Shown here: positions 16,193 to 24,866 of the stretch, in pieces
Position numbering within the stretch: position 1 is the stretch's first letter
How the letters are laid out: the number at the start of each line of letters is the position of its first letter
Origin: Nesterenkonia populi
GTDB taxonomy: Bacteria > Actinomycetota > Actinomycetes > Actinomycetales > Micrococcaceae
NCBI RefSeq assembly: GCF_007994735.1
Contig: NZ_VOIL01000001.1
Location: 1,364,001-1,428,000, forward strand
Length of the DNA: 64,000 bases
Direction of reading: 5' to 3'
Translations under genes and position numbers: made by a program
The notes under the pieces: model-generated
Database searches by the model: none
The model's input: the letters and a program-made list of their open reading frames with translations, nothing else
Told to the model about the DNA's origin: nothing

Positions 16193-16819
16193 CTAGGGCT
16201 GGATGCCGCGGGGGTGGTTCCGGAACATGGCGTCCGCCGGTCGGAGCTGGTGGTGACCGGTGCGGACGGTGTGGAGGGCGAGGAGCCCGGTGACGGCGAG
16301 ATTGTTCCGCAGCTCCCCGGAGAGCGCCAGCTGCACCGCCTCGCTCAGCGGCACCCAGGCGGGAACGATGCCGGCCTCCTCAGCTTCACGGGCGTGCCGG
16401 TCCGCTTCGGGCACCTCGGTGAGGCCTTCGGCGAGGTAGATGCGCGTGGATTCGTCGCTCATGCCGGGGGTGATGTGCAGGTCCACCAGGGTGTGCCAGT
16501 GTGCTGCGAAGATGTCGGCTTCTTCGGCGAGCTCCCGTGCGGCGGCGTCCTGCATGGATTCGGCGTCGAGGTCGAGGAGCCCGGCGGGCAGCTCCCAGAG
16601 CTGCTGCCCGACCGGGTGCCGGTACTGCCGGATGAGCAGAACCTCGTCGTTGTTGTTGAGAGCGAGCACGGCGACGGCGCTGAAGTGCTTCACGTATCCG
16701 CGGGTCAGCTCCTCGCCGCCGAGCTCGAACCGATCCTCCACCAGCTCAAAGATGGGGGTGGAGGCCAAGCTCCTTCGTTCGACGGCCGGGTGCTCAGCAG
16801 CAGAATCCTTAATCTCCAT
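16193..16819 (-). CDS. Nudix hydrolase, ADP-ribose pyrophosphatase type
   Basis: A 208-residue Nudix protein likely to hydrolyse ADP-ribose or related nucleoside diphosphates. The Nudix box runs from Gly80 (WELPAGLLDLDAE) to REL.EE (Arg95, Glu96, Glu99, Glu100). The one-residue-longer spacing after the first Gly matches the mycobacterial Rv1700-type enzymes. QYRHPVGQQLWELPAG is the standard ADP-ribose pyrophosphatase lead-in. The gene marks the left border of the low-G+C island. Confidence 0.88.
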   Translation of the reverse strand: MEIKDSAAEHPAVERRSLASTPIFELVEDRFELGGEELTRGYVKHFSAVAVLALNNNDEVLLIRQYRHPVGQQLWELPAGLLDLDAESMQDAAARELAEEADIFAAHWHTLVDLHITPGMSDESTRIYLAEGLTEVPEADRHAREAEEAGIVPAWVPLSEAVQLALSGELRNNLAVTGLLALHTVRTGHHQLRPADAMFRNHPRGIQP

Positions 16820-16831
16820 AGGCCCAGCCTA
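16820..16831 (-). promoter_or_regulatory. -10 element for the Nudix gene
   Basis: The reverse strand reads TAGGCT at 16831-16826, then 6 nt, then ATG at 16819. Confidence 0.5.
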
Positions 16832-16893
16832 GAGGTATTGTCGAATGGGAAGAGCCTAGGAAAGTTGTCGCTTCCCGCCGATATTGTTAACTT

Positions 16894-16925
16894 TATGATC
16901 AAATCGGTTAGAGGGGGTAGTGGCG
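16894..16925 (+). promoter_or_regulatory. Possible -10 element and ribosome-binding site of the three-gene island
   Basis: TATGAT at 16894-16899 is close to the -10 consensus, but no good -35 is seen 16-18 bp upstream. AGAGGGGG at about 16910-16917 is a good ribosome-binding site for ATG 16926. Confidence 0.35.
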
Positions 16926-17606
16926 ATGGTTGAGGGGCCCGACGAGCGGGAACGTCGAGAGCTAGACCGGCGAATTAAGTTTCACGATCGGTTGCGTTCA
17001 CGTGCTCGAGCGTTGGCTACGTTGGCCGGAGGCGCGTCAGTCACGCTCGCCACGGGGTTCATTCTGGCACCTACAACAGTAGGAGACTTGGCAAGGGTCG
17101 TTGGTTTCATTGCCATATTGGGATTCTTGCTAACCAGCGCCTTTTCTTCATTTGCGTCTATCACTTCCGGGGCAAAAGAGTCAAATACTCGTTTCGAAAA
17201 ATGGAACTTTTGGCGAGTTTCTGTTTCTAAAGAAGTCGATCCACCTACGTACCGCGAACGGCTAACCGACGCTGTTAAGACCCGTATCCAGCAGCTGACG
17301 GATTGGGGCCTCCGTGCCCTTGTGCTCGGGATGGCCTCTCTAGCGGTGTCTTTGGGGCTAGCGGTCTTTAGTGGGTGGTCGGAGCAGGTAGATGTGACAG
17401 TCGTTCGTAACGAGGGGCAGGGCATTCCGAGTTGTCCAAACTTAGGAGCCACCTTCACGGCGAGTATTGATACGAGTGAGCTAGAGGGAGAAGGTTTTCA
17501 TCTGCGGATGAGCGTAGGAGAAAATGCCTGTGAAGAAGGGGTTGCAGTTGAGGAGATCTATATAGAGCGCTCCGCTATCGAACTAATACGAGTCGAGTCT
17601 CGGTAA
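16926..17606 (+). CDS. Unrecognised membrane protein, first gene of the low-G+C operon
   Basis: A 226-residue protein of no family I recognise. A charged cytoplasmic N-terminus (1-28) is followed by hydrophobic helices at about 30-50 and 57-77, a cytoplasmic segment of about 50 residues, a third helix (about 130-150) and a C-terminal domain of about 75 residues predicted outside the cell with two Cys (170 and 202) that could form a disulfide. GTG 16920 is in frame, but ATG 16926 has better spacing to AGAGGGGG. Base composition differs from the flanks: 25 of 60 bases are G+C at 17161-17220, against 40 of 60 at 15781-15840. It could be the membrane effector of a defence or stress system; that is inference. 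Confidence 0.72.
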   Translation: MVEGPDERERRELDRRIKFHDRLRSRARALATLAGGASVTLATGFILAPTTVGDLARVVGFIAILGFLLTSAFSSFASITSGAKESNTRFEKWNFWRVSVSKEVDPPTYRERLTDAVKTRIQQLTDWGLRALVLGMASLAVSLGLAVFSGWSEQVDVTVVRNEGQGIPSCPNLGATFTASIDTSELEGEGFHLRMSVGENACEEGVAVEEIYIERSAIELIRVESR

Positions 17607-17610
17607 CGCG

Positions 17611-18132
17611 ATGGTCTTGCGGGTGGACTTGCTCTCGTTGGGGACGCTGGACCAGGGGAGATGGGAAGATGAAGCGCAGTTTGCGCTGGGTCATATAGCT
17701 TCGGAGTTCCCTAACAGCCTGGTTTTCGTGCGTACGCATCACGAGCCTGTGGATGTGGCGATTCTCGTGTACGACAGTGGAGAGCATGATCCCCTCAGTA
17801 GTGAAGGTTGGATCGATAGTTACTTGGCGAGCAAATCTGGCCAAGTTCAGAGGCTGTTTCTATTTGCATGCGAGCAACTACCAGGCGCTGTTGAAGTCTC
17901 CGGGGTGGACGTCCAGAGGGAGTTGCAACGGCAAGTGCGGTCACGCGTCGCGGCCCCGATAGGCAGAGTGCTTATTAACTCGGCTGACTTGTATCAGGAA
18001 GTGCGAGTGCAACTGGAACGGCTGTTATCTCGTTTTGAAATGATCGAAACGGAGGGACGTGGTGGAGTGCGAGATCGTACGCGATGGGTGGGATCAGGCG
18101 CTGTAATGTACTTTGACGAGGGAGAGCTGTGA
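17611..18132 (+). CDS. Unrecognised small soluble protein, second gene of the low-G+C operon
   Basis: A 173-residue protein with alternating hydrophobic strands and helices (SLVFVRTHH, VDVAILVYDSG, RLFLFACEQ), which suggests an alpha/beta fold. No known catalytic motif is recognised. The start lies 4 bp after the previous stop and its own stop overlaps the next start as GTGA, so it is tightly co-translated within the operon. The VFVRT/VAILVYDS pattern loosely recalls TIR- or CHAT-like effector cores, but similarity at this level is not evidence of homology. Confidence 0.65.
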   Translation: MVLRVDLLSLGTLDQGRWEDEAQFALGHIASEFPNSLVFVRTHHEPVDVAILVYDSGEHDPLSSEGWIDSYLASKSGQVQRLFLFACEQLPGAVEVSGVDVQRELQRQVRSRVAAPIGRVLINSADLYQEVRVQLERLLSRFEMIETEGRGGVRDRTRWVGSGAVMYFDEGEL

Positions 18133-20522
18133 CGAGGCATTCACGTAGTGGCATTGAATGGGTAGTGGCTTGTCTCGCACCCTGGGCGGTATCTCCGCAC
18201 CCGAACTTTCGGGCCCAGAATGTGACCGCCGCGTCGTATCTTGCGCTTGTCACTGAGATGCGCCCTTATAGCAATAAGTTCTTTGAGGGGGAGGGCGAGC
18301 CCGCCCTCGAACCATGGGAAAATGGCCTGCTGGAGAGCGCTGAGGGTTCTCTCTTTGGGAATCGCATCTACGAGTCGGTCAACATCCTTGAGCAGCTGAC
18401 CCATGAAGCTGCCGCAAGCTTTGGTGCGCGAGGGGCTGCGGGCCTATACCTAGCTCGAGCCAGTGCGGAGATCGGTCGCCCCGATAAGGGGATCCAGGTT
18501 CTGGAGGGATTGATCGACGGCGCAGTTCAGGAGAGTGAGCTCACGGCCAGTGAACAGCTCGTGCGTGCGGCACTTCAACAGCAAATAGCTATGCAACTAG
18601 CGGACCTGGGTAAGTATGAGGAGGCGTACGACGCATGCAATGAATCGCTGGACATGCTACCGCCAGAAAAGAGCGGCTTTGAGAGTTTTCCAGTCTCTGA
18701 AGGGATGCGGTGGGGAGCGCGCCGAATTCAGCGTGAAATTGTGCGGACGTTGCGTCGGGTTTCGCTTTCAACGCGAGCTTCAGTGAACGCGGGACGTGAC
18801 AAGGACCTCGTGCGTCTCGTCCGGGGACAAGCGACGTGGATCGAGCACCGGCAACTCCTGCTAAACGAAAAACAGCTCGAAGCATCTCTAAGGGATGCTT
18901 TCGAAAGTGAAGTTGAACCGCTGTCTGGTACACGCTATATGGGACGTGCCACACCCTCGAACTATGGCTACGAAGCACTGTTGCTGGCTGAACTGCGAGG
19001 TCACTGGTCTACAGCACGTGCAGTGCGCGCTGATCTCGGCCGAGTTCTTTTCCTGCAGGAACGCGCTTCCTCAGAGAGGGTCGCAGAAGCACTTAGACTC
19101 CTCATGGAGGGGGACGCTGTTAAACCTCTCCGTTCGGCGGTTCGCTGGTTGCGAGATCAAGGCCCTTCAGAAGTTTTAGTGGAGCAAGCACAATCGATCG
19201 TTACGCGAGCAAAGTGGCGTGGGCAGTTAACTGAGTCACAATTGGTGGTGATCGCGGAGGCAGCGGAATTCCTCCATGGCCAGGATCGTCGACCAACGCT
19301 GGAACTCGCTTTGGGTGTCCTTAGCTCACATCAGCCAGAACGTGTAAGTTTCCGTTACCAAGAGCGCCTCTTGGCAGCCATCCAGAAGCTGGCGAATGGA
19401 ACCGGACTTGATCTAGAGATTCTGGAGCGCATTGTTACTTTCGTAGAACGAACTTCGCTTATGCCTCCCCTCGTCCGAGCGGTGGCGCGGGTGGTTGAGA
19501 CTTGTAATCTCAACGACCTTCCTCGCTTCCTTGAATCCCGGATTATTCAGTGGACTGAGGAACACCGGGAGGATGAAGATCGCGAGAGATTAGTGGAATC
19601 CTTTGGTGTATTGGTCAGCGGCGAGCCTGAAATAAGCACTCCGCGCACTGCCTTTGGTAAGGCTGTGATGATGGCTAATGGCCAGATCACTGGTGAGGAT
19701 TATGAGCGCCTTCTCCCCGAAGTCGTCGAATACTTGCATCAGGAACTTCAAAGCGAGTTAAAGCCACGTAGCGGTGTAGCCATCGGTGGAAGTAATCCGT
19801 TACATGTAGCAGTAGCTCTTGCCTTGTCGGACTCCTCCTCAAGCCTTTGGCTTCCCATTGCTAAGGTTCTGGCAAACCAGAACGTGCATGCAACCCGGAA
19901 GGTGGACGCACTTGAGCGGTTGGCAGCTGATATCCAATTAGTGCCGCAAGAGCCGCTAGTGGTTCTTCGAGAGAACTTTGACGCGATTCTTAACTCGGAT
20001 AGGCGAGACATGGGATGGTCGCTTTCTGACACTTCGGTCTTCGCTCCGGCGATACGCTTTGGGGCAGTTGCGGAAGCGCTGTCATACGAAAAGGGACTCG
20101 AGGTCGTGATGTCCTTGGCGGCAGGAAGAACCGCTGACCGGGTGGAAGCTTGTAAAACTGTGCCGTTCTTGCTTTCGGAAGAGAGGGACTCTACCTGGGG
20201 ACACAGTCTCTTACTGCAGGCGTCCAGAGACCAAAATCCGAGGGTCTCGGCAGAAGCGGCGTACTCCCTAGTTTACTCACTGCAGTTTGAGAGTCCGTTG
20301 ACCTCAGTGGTTGTGACAAGGGCGGAAGATCTGCTTAATGCAGACGGGGTGACTATCCCTCTACGCGCAATCCACGCTGTGCAACGGCTGGCGCAGGAGA
20401 ACCGCCGGAATAAGAGCACGCTCAGGTCGACACTCGTGGAGCTGTGTGAGACAGCCAATAGCGACACAGTGCGCAGAGCTTCTAAGTTGGCCCTGGAACA
20501 GCTCGATGCGGTGACCTTGTAG
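18129..20522 (+). CDS. Large helical-repeat protein (TPR/HEAT-like), third gene of the low-G+C operon
   Basis: A 797-residue protein. Residues of about 60-190 look like tetratricopeptide helices (GAAGLYLARASAEIGRPDKG, LADLGKYEEAYDACNESLDM). From about 200 to the end the sequence is almost entirely amphipathic helices; the last 140 residues are HEAT-like (NPRVSAEAAYSLVYSL, DTVRRASKLALEQLD). No nuclease, protease or ATPase motif is visible, so it is likely a scaffold or sensor. The GTG start overlaps the previous stop. Its lower G+C and more A/T-ending codons match the other two genes, so the three probably arrived together. Confidence 0.72.
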   Translation: MTRHSRSGIEWVVACLAPWAVSPHPNFRAQNVTAASYLALVTEMRPYSNKFFEGEGEPALEPWENGLLESAEGSLFGNRIYESVNILEQLTHEAAASFGARGAAGLYLARASAEIGRPDKGIQVLEGLIDGAVQESELTASEQLVRAALQQQIAMQLADLGKYEEAYDACNESLDMLPPEKSGFESFPVSEGMRWGARRIQREIVRTLRRVSLSTRASVNAGRDKDLVRLVRGQATWIEHRQLLLNEKQLEASLRDAFESEVEPLSGTRYMGRATPSNYGYEALLLAELRGHWSTARAVRADLGRVLFLQERASSERVAEALRLLMEGDAVKPLRSAVRWLRDQGPSEVLVEQAQSIVTRAKWRGQLTESQLVVIAEAAEFLHGQDRRPTLELALGVLSSHQPERVSFRYQERLLAAIQKLANGTGLDLEILERIVTFVERTSLMPPLVRAVARVVETCNLNDLPRFLESRIIQWTEEHREDEDRERLVESFGVLVSGEPEISTPRTAFGKAVMMANGQITGEDYERLLPEVVEYLHQELQSELKPRSGVAIGGSNPLHVAVALALSDSSSSLWLPIAKVLANQNVHATRKVDALERLAADIQLVPQEPLVVLRENFDAILNSDRRDMGWSLSDTSVFAPAIRFGAVAEALSYEKGLEVVMSLAAGRTADRVEACKTVPFLLSEERDSTWGHSLLLQASRDQNPRVSAEAAYSLVYSLQFESPLTSVVVTRAEDLLNADGVTIPLRAIHAVQRLAQENRRNKSTLRSTLVELCETANSDTVRRASKLALEQLDAVTL

Positions 20523-20573
20523 GTCAGCGGCCCGTCAAGCTCACAGCGTCCGTTGAGTCGAACCGCGAGAGAA

Positions 20574-22976
20574 TCATTTGAGTTCGCGGCGCCAGGTGGC
20601 GTGGCGGAGGCGGCTGTCCCGGGTGACGCCTGAATGGGCGACCTCGGCCTTCAGCTTCGGGGTGGCCCAGACCGCGTCCGAGGCGTCCTCCGCGGGAACG
20701 TCGTCCACCGGCGGGCTCTTGCGGCTGAGCCGGTCCAGCTTCTTCCGCAGAGCCTTCAGCTGGCTGTCGGAGAACCCGGTGCCGACCCGTCCGGCATAGG
20801 TGAGCTCCCCGCCGTCGTTCTCCGCTGCGAGAAGCAGGGAGCTGAACGTCTTCGCGCGGCCGCCGTTGCCCCTGCGGTAGCCGACGACAACAACGTCAGC
20901 ATGCTGGGCCTGCTTCAGCTTCACCCACCCCTCCGAGCGTCGGCCCGGGTGGTAGGCGTCACTCGTGCGCTTGGCCATCACCCCCTCAAGCTGCAGCTTC
21001 TGCGAGACCTCCATCGCATGCTCCAGCTCCTGGCCCAGATCATCCGGCCGTTGGATGCGCTTGGTCGGGCTGAGCACCTCGGCCAGCAGCTCGCGACGCC
21101 GGGCGTACGGCTCGCCGGTGAGGTCGCCGTGCTCAGCGGTATGCAGCAGGTCGAACGCCATGAAGTGCACGGGGATCCGCTTCGCGGCGCGTTCGATCTC
21201 CCGGGGCTTGGTGAGTCTGCCACGCTGCTGCAGCCGCCCGAAGTCCGGGCGGTGCTGACTGTTCAGCGCCACCACCTCACCGTCCAGCACCGTCCCTGCC
21301 GGCACCGCCTCCGCGAGCTCCGTCAGCTCCGGGAACGTGTCGGTCAGGTCCCGGCCGCTGCGGCTGCGCAGATGAACCGTCCCGGAATCGTCCGCCGCCG
21401 CGATCGCCCGGTAGCCGTCCCACTTGGCCTCGAACGCCCAACCATCCCCCCGGATATCAGAAGGCTTGCCGAGCGTGGCGAGCATGGGGGAGGGGAGCGG
21501 GTGCGGGAGGGCGGCGGCCGTGCCGGGTGCCTTGGCCGTGCCGGGTGCCGTCCCGGCGTCGTCGGGCCTGCTCTGCGCCTTCGGCTGGTTCTTGGTGAGA
21601 CGAATGAGCCACTGATCCTTCTCCGTGCCCTTCCCCGTCTTCACCAGCGCGTACCGGCGCGGAATCCCGTCAAGCCCGCCGCCGGGCCGGCCGTGGAGCA
21701 CGACGACGACCTTCTCCGGCTCCCACTTCTCGATCTGTGCGGTGCCGTGATCCCAGATGGTGACCTCTCCCGCGCCGTACTCGCCCTTGGGGATGGTCCC
21801 TTCGAACTCGGCGTACTCGACCGGGTGATCCTCGGTGCGCACGGCCAGCCTCTGGGCGCCCTGCTTCAGCGGCGGGGCCTTGGGGACCGCCCAGGAGACC
21901 AGCACGCCGTTGTGCTCCACCCTGGTGTCGAAGTGCAGACGGCGAGCGTGATGCTCCTGGATCACAAAGAGCGGATCCCCGGCGCGCAGGGAGGGGCTCG
22001 TCTCAGGGACAGGCTCCAGGGTTCTGCCAGCGTCGCGCTTCGCCCGGTACGTGCTCAGCGCGTCCTCAGCCGGGCCGTCGGGGGAGCCGCCGAATCCCGC
22101 CAACGGGTCAGTCCCCTCCGCCAGCCGCTCCATCACCTGCCGGAAGTCCAGATGCTCCAGCGAGTCCGCATCCTCCAGCTCGTCCCAGGTCCGCGGGACG
22201 GCCACCCAGGGGCGGTTCCGTCCGCGCAGTGAGTAGGGCGCCACCGTGGTCTTGTTCGCGCTGTTCTGCGACCAGTCGATGAGCACCTTGCCCCTTCGCC
22301 TGTCCTTGGACATGTCAGAGACGATGTCGTCCGGGTGGTCCTTCTCCAGGGCTTTGGCCAGCTCCTTGGCCACCTCGGAGACCTGTTCGGAGGTGTAGCT
22401 GCCGTCCAGCGCGGCGTAGAGGTGAATTCCCTTCGACCCTGAGGTGACAGGGACGGAGGGCAGCCCCATCGAGTCGAGCAGCTCTCGGCACCACCGGGCA
22501 GCCTGCGCGCAGTCGGCCAGAGCGGTCCCCGGGCCGGGGTCCAGGTCCAGCACCAGCCTGTCCGGGTTCACCGATCCGGGCGGCTGGGGCCGTCCCGCAC
22601 CGGGATCGACCCTCCATTGGGGGACGTGCAGCTCCAACGCGGCGACCTGCCCGAACCACGCCAGGACGGCGGCGGAGTCCGCCAACGGGTAGGTGTTCAC
22701 GTGATCGGAGTGCTGCACCTCTGCGACGGGGACCCAGCCCGGGGCGGAGTCCTCGAGGTTCTTCCGGAAGAAGTCCCCGGAGCCGGTGCCGTCCGGCCAG
22801 CGCTTCCGGGTCACGGGCCGTCCGGCCAGCAGGGGCAGCATCGCCGGGGCAGCCGCCTGGTAGTACTCCAGCACCTCGGCCTTGGTGGTCCCGGACTCCG
22901 GGTAGAGGACCTTGTCCAGGCTGGTGACCCGCAGACGGCGCCCGTCAACCCTGACGCTCTGCTGCCTCGACGCCAT
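20574..22976 (-). CDS. ligD: Multifunctional ATP-dependent DNA ligase LigD
   Basis: Repairs double-strand breaks with Ku by non-homologous end joining. Three domains lie in the mycobacterial order: an AEP-type polymerase/primase (1-300, catalytic LVLDLDPGPG at 141-150, SGSKGIHLY at 180-188), a 3'-phosphoesterase (about 335-460, HHARRLHFDTR) and an ATP-dependent ligase (about 495-800, nucleophile Lys518 in EAKWDGYR). A low-complexity Ala/Gly/Pro linker (470-492) joins the last two. The length (800) is normal for Pol-PE-Lig proteins. GGGAGG precedes ATG 22976. It is divergent from ppk2, and ku lies 1.9 kb away. Confidence 0.96.
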   Translation of the reverse strand: MASRQQSVRVDGRRLRVTSLDKVLYPESGTTKAEVLEYYQAAAPAMLPLLAGRPVTRKRWPDGTGSGDFFRKNLEDSAPGWVPVAEVQHSDHVNTYPLADSAAVLAWFGQVAALELHVPQWRVDPGAGRPQPPGSVNPDRLVLDLDPGPGTALADCAQAARWCRELLDSMGLPSVPVTSGSKGIHLYAALDGSYTSEQVSEVAKELAKALEKDHPDDIVSDMSKDRRRGKVLIDWSQNSANKTTVAPYSLRGRNRPWVAVPRTWDELEDADSLEHLDFRQVMERLAEGTDPLAGFGGSPDGPAEDALSTYRAKRDAGRTLEPVPETSPSLRAGDPLFVIQEHHARRLHFDTRVEHNGVLVSWAVPKAPPLKQGAQRLAVRTEDHPVEYAEFEGTIPKGEYGAGEVTIWDHGTAQIEKWEPEKVVVVLHGRPGGGLDGIPRRYALVKTGKGTEKDQWLIRLTKNQPKAQSRPDDAGTAPGTAKAPGTAAALPHPLPSPMLATLGKPSDIRGDGWAFEAKWDGYRAIAAADDSGTVHLRSRSGRDLTDTFPELTELAEAVPAGTVLDGEVVALNSQHRPDFGRLQQRGRLTKPREIERAAKRIPVHFMAFDLLHTAEHGDLTGEPYARRRELLAEVLSPTKRIQRPDDLGQELEHAMEVSQKLQLEGVMAKRTSDAYHPGRRSEGWVKLKQAQHADVVVVGYRRGNGGRAKTFSSLLLAAENDGGELTYAGRVGTGFSDSQLKALRKKLDRLSRKSPPVDDVPAEDASDAVWATPKLKAEVAHSGVTRDSRLRHATWRRELK

Positions 22977-23033
22977 CGGGTGCCTCCCAGGTACCTTTCA
23001 GAGTTCAGGGACGAATCATCTAGCCCAGCGTGG

Positions 23034-23062
23034 GACTCTCACCTGAGCGTGTACTGAGAGTC
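23034..23062. promoter_or_regulatory. Inverted repeat in the ligD/ppk2 intergenic region
   Basis: GACTCTCA (23034-23041) and TGAGAGTC (23055-23062) form a perfect 8-bp inverted repeat with a 13-nt spacer, ending 19 bp before the ppk2 ATG. It could be an operator or a leader hairpin. Confidence 0.4.
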
Positions 23063-23081
23063 AGCAAGGAATGAGGTCCAG

Positions 23082-24146
23082 ATGACAGGCACCAGCTCCG
23101 CACTCGACGTCGAGCTCACCGGGGTTCCTGGCCCCCAGGCCGCAAAGGGCCAGCCCTTCGCCGGCGACCCGCGCAGCCTGTGGCGGCCAGCCCAGTTCGG
23201 GGAGACCCTGCACCTTGCCGGCGTGCCCGCCCGGAAACGGATCGGGTTCGACGGCGGCAAGTCGGCGGGACGCAGGACGCTCGCCGAGCGCGCCGACCTG
23301 CTCGCTGATCTGCAGGAGCTGATGTGGGCGCACGTGGCCGCCGCCCCGGAGGAGGAGCGCCGGGCGGTGGAGAAGGCGATCGCCGCCCGGGTGAAGCGCC
23401 GCAGCCCCAAAGAGGCCAAACGCCGCGAGAAGCTCTTCACCCCGGAGGTGGAGGAGGCCCTCGCCGCACTGGAGCGGGGCCCGCGTGTGCTGCTGGTGCT
23501 GCAGGGGATGGACTCATCCGGCAAGGGCGGCATGGTGAAGTCTGTGGTGAGTGCGATGGACCCGCTCGGCGTCGACGTTGCCGCCTTCGGCAGGCCGACC
23601 CCGGAGCAGAAGCGCCAGCACTATCTGCAGCGGATCATCGCTCAGCTGCCCGAGCCGGGGCACGTCGGCGTCTTCGACCGCTCGCACTATGAGGATGTGC
23701 TGGTCCCCACGATCACCGGCTCCGCGAGCCAGAAGGAGCTGGGCCGGCGCACGGAGGCGCTGCAGCTCTTCGAGCGTGAACTGGTCCGCCGCGGGTTCGT
23801 CATCGTCAAAGTGATGCTGCACATCTCCCCGGACGAGCAGCTTGAGCGGCTGGTCTCCCGCCTGGACCGGGAGCACAAGCATTGGAAGTATGACCCCTCC
23901 GACGCGGACGCCCGCGCCCAGTTCCCCGACTACCAGGAGGCATACGCCCGCCTGATCGAAGCCACTGATGCCGATCATGCTCCGTGGCACATCACGGGCG
24001 CAGACCGTAAGTGGTATTCGCGCCTGGCCGTCCAGGAGCTGCTCATCGCCGCCCTGGCTGACCTCAATCTGCGGTGGCCCGCCGCTGACTACGACGTTGA
24101 GCACGAGCGCAGCCGGCTCGTGGAGACCAGACGTGCGGCGTCGTGA
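23082..24146 (+). CDS. ppk2: Polyphosphate kinase 2 family protein
   Basis: Transfers phosphate between polyphosphate and nucleotides. The P-loop is GMDSSGKGG (142-150), the Walker B/lid region is FDRSHYEDVL (198-207), and the C-terminal WHITGADRKWYSRL is typical of PPK2. Between the usual LQELMWA helix (about 77-83) and VLLVLQGMD there are about 45 extra charged, helical residues not normally found at that point. The ribosome-binding site GGAATGAGG precedes ATG 23082. It sits between ligD and ku, perhaps affecting nucleotide supply; this link is inference. Confidence 0.93.
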   Translation: MTGTSSALDVELTGVPGPQAAKGQPFAGDPRSLWRPAQFGETLHLAGVPARKRIGFDGGKSAGRRTLAERADLLADLQELMWAHVAAAPEEERRAVEKAIAARVKRRSPKEAKRREKLFTPEVEEALAALERGPRVLLVLQGMDSSGKGGMVKSVVSAMDPLGVDVAAFGRPTPEQKRQHYLQRIIAQLPEPGHVGVFDRSHYEDVLVPTITGSASQKELGRRTEALQLFERELVRRGFVIVKVMLHISPDEQLERLVSRLDREHKHWKYDPSDADARAQFPDYQEAYARLIEATDADHAPWHITGADRKWYSRLAVQELLIAALADLNLRWPAADYDVEHERSRLVETRRAAS

Positions 24147-24158
24147 CGAGGCATCCCC

Positions 24159-24734
24159 TCAGTTCGCCAGAGCGATGTACCCGTTGAGAGTGGACGCGTA
24201 GAGGATCCACGCGAGATACGGGACCAGGAGCGCTGCCGCGATCCTGCTGATCGGCCAAAAGGCTCGGATCGTCAGCACAACCGCGATGATGAGGGCAACG
24301 ATGACGGCGAAGGCGGCCCAGAGGGCTGAGCTGCCCCAGCTGGGGTACGCCGCGAAGAACAGCGGCGCCCAGGCACCGTTGATCGCCAGCTGGACGAAGT
24401 AGACAATGAGCGCGGCTCGGACCAGGTGCTGGTGCCTTCTGCGCCAAATGAGCCAGGCGGCCACGCCCATTGAGACGTACAGGACCGTCCAGACAGGGCC
24501 GAACAGCCAATCCGGGGGATTCCACGGAGGCTGGTCAGCCTGTTCGTACCAGCCGTCGGTGTGAGGATCCGTGGCCTGTCCCGCAAAGAAGCTGACGATG
24601 AGCGGGATGGCGAGCATCACCACCAGCCCGGCGGCCTGAACAGGCGTGGAATCACGAGCGTGTGGACCGTCGCCCTCGGCGGTCTGAGGCAATTGCGGCT
24701 CCTGAGAAGCTGGGGGACCTTGTCTGCTCACCAT
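24159..24734 (-). CDS. tspO: TspO/MBR family tryptophan-rich sensory protein
   Basis: A 191-residue membrane protein with five helices. The family signatures are PPWNPPDWLFGPVWTVLY, WAPLFFA and LAWILYASTLNGYI, which line the porphyrin/sterol-binding cavity in known TspO structures. Residues 1-32 are a polar N-terminal extension that most family members lack. It is convergent with ppk2 (12 bp apart) and divergent from ku. In bacteria TspO is linked to tetrapyrrole handling and stress; its role here is unknown. Confidence 0.9.
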   Translation of the reverse strand: MVSRQGPPASQEPQLPQTAEGDGPHARDSTPVQAAGLVVMLAIPLIVSFFAGQATDPHTDGWYEQADQPPWNPPDWLFGPVWTVLYVSMGVAAWLIWRRRHQHLVRAALIVYFVQLAINGAWAPLFFAAYPSWGSSALWAAFAVIVALIIAVVLTIRAFWPISRIAAALLVPYLAWILYASTLNGYIALAN

Positions 24735-24815
24735 ACGTCCCGGTCAGCGCCCTGGCGAGGGCGCAGTCGCTGCCAGCTGATGCCCACGCACCAGTCACCG
24801 AACGTCAAGGTGTCA

Positions 24816-24866
24816 ATGGGACTGTTCGATGAGTTTCAGCTGATAACTGCGGAGGAGCCGTACTGA
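24816..24866 (+). CDS. Possible 16-residue leader peptide of ku
   Basis: The ORF from ATG 24816 encodes MGLFDEFQLITAEEPY. Its TGA (24864-24866) overlaps the ku ATG (24866) as TGATG, a classic coupling junction. AAGG lies 5 nt before the ATG. GGAGGAG inside the ORF is the ribosome-binding site for ku. It may be a translated leader or coincidence. Confidence 0.3.
   Translation: MGLFDEFQLITAEEPY

Noticed and set aside
17611-18132. Assigning the second island gene to the TIR or CHAT effector families
   Set aside because: Only short hydrophobic patterns match; no catalytic residues could be aligned by eye, so the gene is left unassigned.
16832-20573. A prophage or integrative element carrying the low-G+C operon
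   Set aside because: No integrase, recombinase, transposase or tRNA lies at either border, and I found no matching direct repeats near 16840 and 20560. Transfer is likely, but the mechanism is not visible.
21510-21560. Tandem repeat in ligD as a possible CRISPR or regulatory array
   Set aside because: The short repeats encode the Ala/Gly/Pro linker between the phosphoesterase and ligase domains and stay in frame.
20634-22232. A 532-codon frame antisense to ligD
   Set aside because: The sense strand holds all three LigD domains with catalytic residues; the antisense product has no recognisable pattern.
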